Virus record (IMG/VR): IMGVR_UViG_3300032307_000652
Coordinates: 30,877-94,876 of that record
Direction: 5' to 3' (one strand)
Length of the DNA: 64,000 bases
DNA from: a virus
In this document: in pieces, positions 8,701 through 16,500 of the stretch
How the letters are laid out: each line of letters begins with the position of its first letter
How positions within the stretch are numbered: position 1 is the first letter of the stretch
Position numbers and translations under genes: made by a program
Notes under the pieces: generated by a model
What the model was told of the DNA's origin: nothing
What the model saw: the letters and a program-made list of their open reading frames with translations, nothing else
Databases searched by the model: none

Positions 8701-8995
8701 AAGATTGTTATTACAAGCTCGTAAGTTGATTTCAGCAGTAGCCGTAAGATTATTGTTCGAACAAAACGACAACTTAGTAAGACAACAATTCTTAGATTCT
8801 GTTAACCCAATCTTAGATGCGATTCGTAGAGATAGAGGTTTGTATGACTTCAGAGTTACTGTTCAAAACACACCTGAAGACTTAGACGCTAACCAAATGG
8901 TAGGTAAGATTTACATCAAACCAACTAAAGCTCTTGAATTCATTGATATTGAGTTCTTAATCACTCCAACAGGAGCATCGTTTGAAAATATCTAA
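5780..8995 (+). CDS. Contractile tail sheath protein, gp18-like
   Basis: 1071 residues, against about 660 in T4. The N-terminus FVSPGVYTSERDLS and the switch GIVGETLRGPAFEP are classic sheath features. The C-terminal 150 residues (INVRRLLLQARKLI, then LYDFRVTVQNTPED, then IEFLI) form the conserved sheath core that interlocks subunits around the tube. Residues about 110-380 are a Ser/Thr/Gly/Tyr-rich insertion that likely decorates the outside. The gene has its own TATTTAT element upstream and a strong terminator just after it, fitting a highly expressed single-gene unit. Confidence 0.93.
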   Translation: MATSNKVFVSPGVYTSERDLSFVSQSVGVTTLGIVGETLRGPAFEPIFISSYGEFETYFGSTLPEKFVNTQIPKYEAAYIAKSYLQQSNQLFVTRVLGLSGYDAGPSWSITTVANVDCNTIGITGGTSFSFDFTGSTASTTSIQFTSAVPSVISGNTYYSNNYTAFDGTNSSILSDLRSQISSILSTNSLSATSAYYFGPVSGTQVNANVVAGLTSATNVFDVDSISASTIDYCSGTNDAWFYANFVPPATGEAYYGNSFYTNISSLSGSAFSTAGSFTGTVSGYYYGFSGLTYSGYNDLVIATLRSRGVTNYSSTQHGPEYQVTGTSDVQMICTGSYSAVTQNPFATFVISGLSYDSTSFSFETSFTPSNANFITKVFGVENFAKDQSEVPLFVEERYSTLLSYGYNKGFIRGLNCSLISLPEARNNNIDSIAYYLERYQTPQSPWVVSELRGNLVYRLFRAVTISDGNDANAEIKISIANISFNNGTFDLIVRDFFDTDSNPVVLEKFTNCSMNPGENNYVAKKVGSSDGEFAIKSKFIMVEINTEAPVDALPCGFEGFETRKYTGAKSPFQIYKTKYDYPGEVIYNPPFGTTAGLDNAVQSSGDNIRRTYLGISSAVAFSSDSPGYDPDFFQYKGMPNPITTTCTEPSHVSWGLQTKGFHMDSGATSVTIANVYSNSGQTAFYVGAGSFSSEPTSQTSPYYFLYSRKFTFLVQGGFDGWDIYREYRTNADRYRLGNTGYKQGALAGCVPYTDATGWGAFKQITVGDNTVDYANTDYYAYLLGVQQFANPEVTNINVLVTPGIDYVNNGDLVEQVIDIVENDRADSIYICTTPDFNLLQPSTSMDNLIYPQEAVDNLENTNIDSNYTATYYPWVLTRDTVNNTQIYIPATAEATRNFALTDNIAFPWFATAGYTRGVVNAVRARKRLTQEDRDTLYKGRINPIATFNDVGTVIWGNKTLQIRESALDRINVRRLLLQARKLISAVAVRLLFEQNDNLVRQQFLDSVNPILDAIRRDRGLYDFRVTVQNTPEDLDANQMVGKIYIKPTKALEFIDIEFLITPTGASFENI

Positions 8996-9012
8996 AAAAT
9001 AATATCTAAAAA

Positions 9013-9046
9013 GACCCTCACAGAAATGTGGGGGTTTTTTATTTTG
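9013..9046 (+). terminator. Rho-independent terminator after the sheath gene
   Basis: 8-bp stem (CCCTCACA / TGTGGGGG, one G-U pair) with a GAAA tetraloop, followed by six T and ATTTT. It starts 19 nt after the sheath stop. Confidence 0.9.
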
Positions 9047-9050
9047 TTAA

Positions 9051-9058
9051 TATTTATA
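9051..9058 (+). promoter_or_regulatory. TATTTATA element before the HAD gene
   Basis: TATTTATA, 3 nt before the ATG at 9062 and immediately after the sheath terminator. This placement decides the start over the more upstream TTG at 9026, which lies inside the terminator. Confidence 0.55.
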
Positions 9059-9061
9059 GTT

Positions 9062-9877
9062 ATGAAAATGTTTTTAGTAGAAAAATTTGAGGAAGAAGTT
9101 ACACCCGATTTAAAGTATTATGCTTTTGACTGGGATGATAATATTCTTACAATGCCGACACAAATAATACTTCGTACTGAAGGTGGTGAAGAAGTTGGTA
9201 TGTCAACAGAAGACTTTGCGGAATATCGTGTTAAAGTTGGAGTTGAACCTTTTGAATATAAAAAGAAAACTATTGTTGGGTTTGCTGACGACCCATTCAG
9301 AAATTTTGGAACCAAAGGGGATAAGAGGTTCATTATTGACGCAATGATGGCAAAAGAAGGTCCGGCATGGGATGACTTTGTTGAAGCGATTAATGGAGGC
9401 TCAATCTTTTCAATAGTTACTGCAAGAGGACATTCACCATTAGCGTTACGTAGAGCAATCGAAAATATGATTGAAACTAATTTTAAAGGGATATCTAAAA
9501 AAGAATTAGTTAAAAATTTAAGAAAGTTTAGAAAGTTCGCGGGTGAAGAAGATATGAGTGATAAAGAACTTATTAATGCTTATATGGATATGAACAAGTA
9601 TTATCCTGTAACATTTGGAGCCGGTTCGGCACAAAGTCCTGAAAAAGGAAAAGTAGATGCTTTAAGAGAGTTCCAACAATACGTGAAATATTTGGCGGGA
9701 AGATTAAAAAAACCTATAATGTTTAAAGATGATATTAGTAATAGATTCATACCTAAAATAGGTTTTTCAGATGATGATTTAAGAAATCTGGAAAAAGTTA
9801 AAGATGAATTATCAAAAGACCCAGAAAATATTATTCAAACAATATCAACACATGGAGGAGAAAAGAAATTATATTAA
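9062..9877 (+). CDS. HAD-superfamily hydrolase
   Basis: 271 residues. Residues 19-27 (YYAFDWDDN) give the HAD nucleophile D23 and acid/base D25. T120 in VTARG is motif II, a lysine in PEKGK (about 195) fits motif III, and GFSDDD (234-239) fits the acidic motif IV. A long helical insert (about 140-190) forms a cap. The substrate cannot be told; HAD phosphatases act on nucleotides, sugars or DNA ends. The N-terminal MKMFLVEKFEEE resembles the leaders of other genes here and could be a targeting peptide. The gene sits between sheath and tube, which are adjacent in T4, behind its own element and a terminator, like an inserted cargo gene. Confidence 0.75.
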   Translation: MKMFLVEKFEEEVTPDLKYYAFDWDDNILTMPTQIILRTEGGEEVGMSTEDFAEYRVKVGVEPFEYKKKTIVGFADDPFRNFGTKGDKRFIIDAMMAKEGPAWDDFVEAINGGSIFSIVTARGHSPLALRRAIENMIETNFKGISKKELVKNLRKFRKFAGEEDMSDKELINAYMDMNKYYPVTFGAGSAQSPEKGKVDALREFQQYVKYLAGRLKKPIMFKDDISNRFIPKIGFSDDDLRNLEKVKDELSKDPENIIQTISTHGGEKKLY

Positions 9878-9993
9878 TATTTATAAACTGGACTTATAGC
9901 AAGTTTGACTGAAAAAAAATTCAAAGTAAATAGAAAAATATTTAATTGACACTATTTATAATAAAATAAAAGAAAATTTAAAAACAAAATAAT
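9878..9993 (+). promoter_or_regulatory. 116-nt intergenic region with two TATTTATA elements
   Basis: TATTTATA occurs at 9878-9885 and at 9953-9960. The second is preceded by TTGACA (9947-9952) and lies 33 nt before the tube-gene ATG, the same distance as at the sheath gene. I see no open reading frame and no clear terminator between the HAD gene and the tube gene. Confidence 0.5.
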
Positions 9994-10482
9994 ATGGCTG
10001 ATTTACTGATGAAAATGCCTTTTCCGTATGAACCCAAAAAGAAAAATAGATTTATTCTAAGATTTCCTTCTGAATTGGGTATAAACGAATGGTTTGTAGA
10101 AACAACAAATAGACCTAAAATAACTATAAACCCTATTGATATTCCTTTTCTAAATACTAAAAGATATGTTGCGGGAAAATACGAATGGAATACTATTGGT
10201 GTTACACTACGTGACCCAATTGGACCTTCAGCCGCTCAAGCAATGATGGAATGGGTTCGTTTACACGCTGAATCAGTAACGGGTCGTATGGGTTATGCAG
10301 CAGGATATAAGAAAGACGTTGAACTTGAAATGTTAGACCCGACAGGTGTTGTTATTGAAAAGTGGTCTTTAATCCAATGTTTCTTGACTGACGTTGATTT
10401 TGGTTCTCTTGGTTATGCGGACGACGCATTGGCTAATATTACATTGACACTTCGTCCTGACTATTGTGTATTACTTTACTAA
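9994..10482 (+). CDS. Tail tube protein, gp19-like
   Basis: 162 residues, the size of T4 gp19 (163). It has the PYEPKKKNRFILRFP start, a WFVETTNRPK loop, a central DPIGPSAAQAMMEWVRLH helix, and a final beta strand pair ending in LTLRPDYCVLLY, all typical of T4-type tube subunits that stack as hexamers inside the sheath. It follows the sheath with only the HAD gene between, and is followed by a terminator. A gp19-type assignment is firm. Confidence 0.93.
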   Translation: MADLLMKMPFPYEPKKKNRFILRFPSELGINEWFVETTNRPKITINPIDIPFLNTKRYVAGKYEWNTIGVTLRDPIGPSAAQAMMEWVRLHAESVTGRMGYAAGYKKDVELEMLDPTGVVIEKWSLIQCFLTDVDFGSLGYADDALANITLTLRPDYCVLLY

Positions 10483-10505
10483 TACTATTACAAATATTAT
10501 ATTAA

Positions 10506-10532
10506 GACCCACAGAAATGTGGGTTTTTTATT
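10506..10532 (+). terminator. Rho-independent terminator after the tube gene
   Basis: 6-bp stem CCCACA / TGTGGG with a GAAA loop, then six T. It is nearly the same hairpin as the one after the sheath gene. Confidence 0.9.
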
Positions 10533-10576
10533 TACAATAAATTAAACTATTATATGTTATAAACAAAAACGAATTT

Positions 10577-11329
10577 ATGGAAGAACAAAATGTTAATCAA
10601 ATGAATTTTAATTTACCACATGATGTAATAACTTTACCAAGTGGAGGTAAATTTTATAAAAACAAAAAAAAATCGGTTAAAGTTGGTTTTTTAACTGCAG
10701 CTGATGAAAATATTTTGGCAAACGCTTCTAATATGTCTGGTGACCAAGTTATCCAACAATTAATTCGTTCTAAAGTTTATGAACCTGATTTGAAGGTTGA
10801 TGATATGTTAGAAGGTGATATTGAAGCAATTTTAGTTTTTTTAAGAAATACCGCATTTGGTCCTGAATACACTGTTAATTTAACTGACCCTGAAACAGGT
10901 AATAAATTTGAATCAACTTTTTCTTTAGAGGAGTTAAACTTTTCTAAACCTGAGGTTGACCCTGATGAAAATGGTCACTACACAGCAACACTCCCAAAAA
11001 GTGGAAAAACCGTAAAATTAAAATTATTGACGTTTGGTGATAAAAAAGAATTATCTGATAGAGAAAATTCATACCCAAAAAACATGGTTGCTCCTAAAGT
11101 TACTTGGAGATTGGTAAAACAAATTATTAGTATTGACAACAATGAGGATAAAACAGAAATTGCTAAGTTTGTTGAAAAAATGCCGATAATGGATTCCAAA
11201 TTTATTACCAATTTTATAAATAAAAATCAACCGTCATTAGACTTAATCAAAGAAATTATAGCCCCATCTGGAAAAAGTGTACTCACTCGAGTTACCTTTG
11301 GGGCTGAGTTTTTTCGCCCTTTCTTCTGA
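10577..11329 (+). CDS. Tail assembly chaperone / baseplate hub protein, gp26-like
   Basis: 250 residues. The start (FNLPHDVITLPSGGKFY) is the LPSxGxFY signature of the T4 gp26-type baseplate hub family. The middle has an LTAADENIL segment and the C-terminal part is helical. The gene lies between tube and tape measure, where tailed phages keep their tail assembly chaperones. Its last 53 nt overlap an open frame in the +1 register that runs on to 11471, so a longer fused product may also be made. No TATTTAT element is seen upstream; ATG 10577 is the only good start. Confidence 0.7.
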   Translation: MEEQNVNQMNFNLPHDVITLPSGGKFYKNKKKSVKVGFLTAADENILANASNMSGDQVIQQLIRSKVYEPDLKVDDMLEGDIEAILVFLRNTAFGPEYTVNLTDPETGNKFESTFSLEELNFSKPEVDPDENGHYTATLPKSGKTVKLKLLTFGDKKELSDRENSYPKNMVAPKVTWRLVKQIISIDNNEDKTEIAKFVEKMPIMDSKFITNFINKNQPSLDLIKEIIAPSGKSVLTRVTFGAEFFRPFF

Positions 11330-11471
11330 TTATACCAAACATCTTTTAGACCAATATCTTTTATTAAGTAGGTTTTTACATATTCCGTATTCGGATTTTA
11401 TGTTAATTCCTACGTCTCACCGTCTTTATTTGGTTAATACTGTTATAGAAATGAATACACCTAAAAGTTAG
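11277..11471 (+). CDS. Overlapping +1 frame, probable frameshifted C-terminal extension of the gp26-like protein
   Basis: This frame has no ATG near its beginning, only GTG at 11277 and TTG at 11298, both inside the upstream gene. It continues 142 nt past the upstream stop with a helix-rich, protein-like sequence (YTKHLLDQYLLLSRFL, then IPYSDFMLIPTSHR). If ribosomes slip +1 at TTT CGC (11312-11317), the product would be 246 residues of the upstream protein plus 51 new ones. Position directly before the tape measure is where lambda G/GT and P2 E/E' frameshifts lie. Whether it is a fusion or a separate gene is not decided by sequence alone. Confidence 0.6.
   Translation: MYSLELPLGLSFFALSSDYTKHLLDQYLLLSRFLHIPYSDFMLIPTSHRLYLVNTVIEMNTPKS
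11309..11317 (+). other. Candidate +1 frameshift site TTT TTT CGC
   Basis: In the upstream frame the ribosome reads TTT TTT CGC. A +1 slip moves tRNA-Phe (anticodon GAA) from UUU to UUC, its better partner, while CGC, which looks little used here, waits in the A site. The new frame continues GCC CTT TCT to the stop at 11469. Confidence 0.5.
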
Positions 11472-11479
11472 ACCTAAAG

Positions 11480-11487
11480 TATTTATT
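11480..11487 (+). promoter_or_regulatory. TATTTATT element and hairpin before the tape measure gene
   Basis: TATTTATT, 12 nt before ATG 11500. GTATTT (11479-11484) and AAATAC (11492-11497) form a 6-bp inverted repeat ending 2 nt before the start codon. Confidence 0.45.
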
Positions 11488-11499
11488 TAAAAAATACGT

Positions 11500-13521
11500 A
11501 TGTTACAAACAGATGATGTTAGTGGTAAAATACCTATAACCGCAGAAGAAACCAAATTTATTGGTGAAAATATAGCTCAGTTATTAATTAATGTTAATGC
11601 TATTCAAAAACCTGCATTAGGTTTAATTAATAGTTTTTTAGAAGTTAACAAAAGAATTGCAGAAGCCGACAAAGGTGCGTTTTCCTTAGTTGGAAAAATG
11701 GGACTAAATGAAGAGGCAGCTAAAAGAATTAAAAGAACTTTTGGTGAAGCTTATAATGAATTAGGTTTAATTGGTGCTGATTTTGGAACATTTGTAAAAA
11801 CACAGGAGTTATTCAATACTGCTACAGGTCGTAATGTTGTATTAACCAAAGAAAATTTAAACGATTTAATTTCAACAAATAAAGTTACGGGACTTGCGGC
11901 TGATACACTATTAACGAGTTTTCAGAATGCTGGTTTTTCAATGTCACAGATTACTCAAAATATGGAGAAAGTGGTTACACTTGCTTCAAGTATGGGGTTA
12001 AATAGTCAAGTGGTGTCTAAATTGGTAACCGATAATTTAGAAAAACTAAATAAGTTTGGTTTTGGTAATGGGGTTGAAGGTTTGGCAAAAATGGCGGCAA
12101 AAGCAGCATCTATGAGAATAGATATGAAGTCAGCTTTTCAAGTTGCGGACGACATCTTCAATAAAGGACCTGAAGCTGCTATAGAAATTTCTGCGACTTT
12201 ACAAAGATTAGGGGCAACGTCAGGTGCATTACTTGACCCATTAAAATTGATGGATTTAGCTCAAAACAATCTTCCTGAGTTACAAAATCAACTTGTTGAT
12301 TTATCAAAACAATATACCGTATTTAACGAAGATACTAAACAATTTGAAATCATGCCTGGTGCTAGAAAGCAATTAAATGAAGTAGCTAAGTCTTTAGGTA
12401 TAAGTTATGAAGAATTCGCAAAAATGTCTTTAGAAAGTTCTAAAATGGAAAAAAAACTTTCTGAAATTGATTTTAGCAGGTTTAGTCTGAATATGACCGA
12501 AGAACAAAAAGCTTTGATTACAAACATGGCTGAAATGAATACTCAGGGTGAGTATGTTGTTAAGGTAAAAGATGAAAATGGTGAATATATTGAAAAAGCG
12601 ATAACTCAATTAGGTCAAGAAGATTTAGTTTCATTACAAAAAGAAACTTTAACTGAAGGTGAAAAAATGTATGATATTGCTTCACAAAGTTTGAGTCAAC
12701 TTGAAAGAATTGGTAATTTACAAGAAACTTTTAATAATTCATTAAGTACTATGTTAGCAACAGGTGAATATGGAAATGCTATTTTACAAACATTAGCGGC
12801 TAGCAATGAAAAATTATATGGTGTAAATGACGCTTCAAAAAATGAGACTTTAAAACTTCTTACAATAAATAACAAGGATATGAATGAAAATGCCGTAAAT
12901 ATGGCAAATTCAACAAAGTCATTAATTGAAACGGCTTCTATTGGTGGTGCGGGTAATTTAGCTTCTGCGACATTGGCTTTAGAAGACCTTGGTAAAAGTA
13001 TGTTTGATATTAGTAAAAAAGGGTTGGGGGCAGCGTATGAAAATACCACACCTACTGACGTGTTAAAGGCGGTTATAACTACTACCGCGGCTCAAACCGC
13101 TGTTGATATTGGAAAAGAAATTGGTCAATACATAACAGGTGAAAAAAAAATAACGGATTTATTAATACCAAAATCTGGAGGTGATATTGCGGTAACTGCT
13201 GACGGAATACACTATTCTTTAGATAAAGGAGATATGTTAATGGCTGTAAATCAACAAAAATTAGCATCCGCAATTGGTGCATCATCACCATCACCAATAT
13301 TACCAACTGCGGTTGAAAATAATTACGCTTCTACTGAAGTAAAAAAAGAATCAACCCCAAAAGAACTTAATGTGAATATCAACTTTACACATGAGTCCAA
13401 AGGAGCTGATATAAATGTTGCTCAAGAATTTTCAAAATCTTTAAGAGATAATACATCATTACAACAACAACTTGTTCAACAGATAACTGAAAATATTAAA
13501 AACTACGGTTTAACCGCCTGA
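11500..13521 (+). CDS. Tape measure protein
   Basis: 673 residues, largely alpha-helical, with alanine-rich helices and few aromatics. It starts with long amphipathic helices (about 15-70), has repeated small-residue helical segments through the middle, and a polar C-terminus with a beta strand (LNVNINFTHE) and Gln-rich helices. At about 1.5 angstrom per residue this predicts a tail near 100 nm, like T4. It follows the gp26-like gene and its +1 overlap, the standard place for a tape measure, and corresponds by position to T4 gp29. No transmembrane domain stands out. Confidence 0.75.
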   Translation: MLQTDDVSGKIPITAEETKFIGENIAQLLINVNAIQKPALGLINSFLEVNKRIAEADKGAFSLVGKMGLNEEAAKRIKRTFGEAYNELGLIGADFGTFVKTQELFNTATGRNVVLTKENLNDLISTNKVTGLAADTLLTSFQNAGFSMSQITQNMEKVVTLASSMGLNSQVVSKLVTDNLEKLNKFGFGNGVEGLAKMAAKAASMRIDMKSAFQVADDIFNKGPEAAIEISATLQRLGATSGALLDPLKLMDLAQNNLPELQNQLVDLSKQYTVFNEDTKQFEIMPGARKQLNEVAKSLGISYEEFAKMSLESSKMEKKLSEIDFSRFSLNMTEEQKALITNMAEMNTQGEYVVKVKDENGEYIEKAITQLGQEDLVSLQKETLTEGEKMYDIASQSLSQLERIGNLQETFNNSLSTMLATGEYGNAILQTLAASNEKLYGVNDASKNETLKLLTINNKDMNENAVNMANSTKSLIETASIGGAGNLASATLALEDLGKSMFDISKKGLGAAYENTTPTDVLKAVITTTAAQTAVDIGKEIGQYITGEKKITDLLIPKSGGDIAVTADGIHYSLDKGDMLMAVNQQKLASAIGASSPSPILPTAVENNYASTEVKKESTPKELNVNINFTHESKGADINVAQEFSKSLRDNTSLQQQLVQQITENIKNYGLTA

Positions 13522-13538
13522 TAAAATCTGTTTCATTC

Positions 13539-13546
13539 TATTTATT
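13539..13546 (+). promoter_or_regulatory. TATTTATT element before the 1610-residue baseplate gene
   Basis: TATTTATT, 13 nt before ATG 13560, in the 38-nt gap after the tape measure gene. Confidence 0.45.
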
Positions 13547-13559
13547 ATAAAAAGATTTG

Positions 13560-16500
13560 ATGCAAGAAAATATTCTTTCTTTTAACGGTTCGGAAAATTT
13601 TAGAAAAACACTTGTTTCTCGAAACTTAAAGCCTTATAAAATTGAGGGTTCATTTTCCAGTGCCGAATCTCAACAAAATTACACAACAAATTTAACGGAT
13701 AGTTCACCTGTTGATACTCCTAATGTTAGTGATAGTATATACGAGGAACCAAAATTAAATACAATTATAAACATTTACGGACCAGCTGGAAATTTTATTG
13801 ACGGTGCCGAATTAGTTAACTCTCTTGATATACCACAACCCCCAAGACCTGTATCTACAGGTGAGGAAATTGGACAAAACGAATATAACCCAAATTTTAC
13901 TAAACTTGATATTATCAATGAAAGTTTTATTGATAACGCTGCGGTTGTAAATAGATATACACCTGAAGGTAGTTATGATGATTTATTCGTGGTTGATGAA
14001 AAAATACTGGCAAAAACATTAGAACAAAGTGGAATTTATGGTGATGGTGTTTTATTCCCAATAAATTTTGTTCAGGGTGATTATACAGTAACAGAAATAT
14101 TAAATAACGACCCTGAATTAATAAGTGATTCTTATATACAAAGAATCGGTGCGGAAAGATTAACATATGCGTTTGAACAAAGAATTGCTCGTGAAATTGA
14201 AAGAAATACAGTTGGCGCGATTAATTTAGGTGTTTTAACAAGTCCGTTTGAAGCAACATTAGTTGCCACAGGACAAGAACCTTTTATACAGAGAAATTAT
14301 ACAATTACAGTTCCTAATGGTGTCATAGATTACGCAGCATATTTTTTACAAAGAGTCGCAGGTTTTTTATTACCCTATTCACCAATCGAAGGAAGTTATT
14401 TTTCAGATGTTGAAAGACAACGAATTAAACCACAACAAACTTTAGGTAATTTAGGTGGTAATCTTTTAAATAGACAAAATCCTTCTATAATTTTTTTACA
14501 AAATACAGGTTCAGGACAAAAAAGTGTATTATTTAATACTATTGCGTATAACAGATATAAACCTGATTATTCATTTAATCTAACTCAACTTGGTACTTTT
14601 CTTTCTGACTTTTTTGAAAACCCTAATTCTATTGGTAATTTATATGTTGGTAGACAAGAATCGGATATTACAAACGTTATATCACCTCCAAATGCTAGTC
14701 CAACTAATGCTTATGGTATACCAACAAGGACACCTGTATACGGACCTGATAAGGTTGGAATACTTTACGAAGGTGACCAAAACTTTCAATTTGGTTTAGC
14801 GGGACAAGATTATAGTAAAAGACCTGTTTTTGACGGTGGGTTTGTTTGGATTTCAGAACTTACGAAGGTTGAGGCCGGAAGAACTGTGGGACAAGATGGT
14901 AGAATTTATGGTAATAATAAAACATTTACACCATTAAGTTCATCTTATCAACAGGTATTATCTACAGGTTATGATTTCAGACCAGGTTCTATATTAGACG
15001 TTACTCAAAGAATAATTGACTCCACACCTGCACAGGGTAAAGATAGATTGGCTCATGTTGGTAACGCAATGAACCAAGTGTCAAAAGTTTTTTGGGATGG
15101 ATATAAGGAGTTAACAAAGGGTTCTAAGGTTAAAAAATATGTTAATGAAAATGGTTCTATTGTTGGAACTGAATATGGTAGAATTTTCTCAAAAGACAGA
15201 CCTTATTATACTTACGGAGATTTACAAGGAACTTACGCCAATACAAGTGGTACGGATACAAATGGTAATATCAGAAGGTATTCATATTCAGTACTAGATA
15301 GTGCTTACAACCTTAATATTGTTCCGTATAAAAATGGAGGAACTTCAACCCAAGGAGGAAGTGTTAAAAAATATATGTTTTCATTAGAAAACTTAGCTTG
15401 GAAATCAACACCCGAATTTAATAACTTACCTGATATTGAGAAGGGCCCAAATGGGGGTAGAATTATGTGGTTTCCACCATATGAATTAACTTTTGGAGAT
15501 AGCTCAAATGCGAACTTTAACGCAACTAATTTTATCGGAAGACCTGAACCAATTTACACATATAACAATACAACAAGACAAGGAGATATTTCGTTTAAAA
15601 TTGTTGTTGACCATCCGTCAGTATTAAACTTAATTGTTAATAGAGAATTAGAAAATCAAAATAGTGATTTAATAAATGGTGTTGTTAATTCATTTTTTGC
15701 GGGATGTAGAAAATACGACATTTATGAATTAGCTAAAAACTTCGGAAGTCTAAGTTTAAACACTATAGAAGACATATATCAGCAAGTTTTAGAAAGTGAC
15801 CAAACATCTGAAGAAGATAAACTTGAGGCTTTAGAATCATTACCACAGGATGAAGGTAATCCTACTGATTCCCAAAGAGTTGGTTTAAGTCAAAATTACA
15901 ATGATTTTGGATTTTATTTTGATGCATATAATGGTATTGAATCAAGCACTGATTACGAAATTTTATACGCTGATTATATAAATGTTGAAGGGTTTTATAA
16001 TGAACAACAACCCCAAGAACCTGTGAGTAGTTTTTTTGAAAAAGTTATAACAGAAAATTATAATAAATTATTATTGTTGAGGGATGAAATTGTTGAAATT
16101 TTAATCGCAGGGGGTGAAGTAAGTTTAGAACTTGTTGGTACTTTGGATGTTGAGACAAATGCTAGTGAATCGACAACATATAATAATGATAGATTATCAT
16201 CAATTAAAATATTTTTTGAAGAATATATTTTCCAAAGTTCACCACTTGGAAAATATGTTCAAAATGGTAAATTTAAAATTACATTAAGTAGTGATATACA
16301 ATCTTCTGCAATTATAAAATCAAGTGAACCTTTTGACTCGTTTGATTGTACTACAATTATTAACAATACTAATACACCATTTTCAATTCAAGCGATGGCT
16401 TGTAGAGGAATGAGAGTAAAAAATATAACGGTTACCGCACAACCTCCTGATAGTGAAAATAGTGGTGCGGTTAATACAAACAGTAATGATACTAATAGTA

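Noticed and set aside
9026-9061. 12-codon upstream extension of the HAD gene from TTG 9026
   Set aside because: It lies in the sheath terminator hairpin and in the TATTTATA element.
12696-13049. 117-codon minus-strand frame inside the tape measure gene
   Set aside because: Antisense of helical, alanine-rich coding sequence; no TATTTAT element and no recognisable protein.
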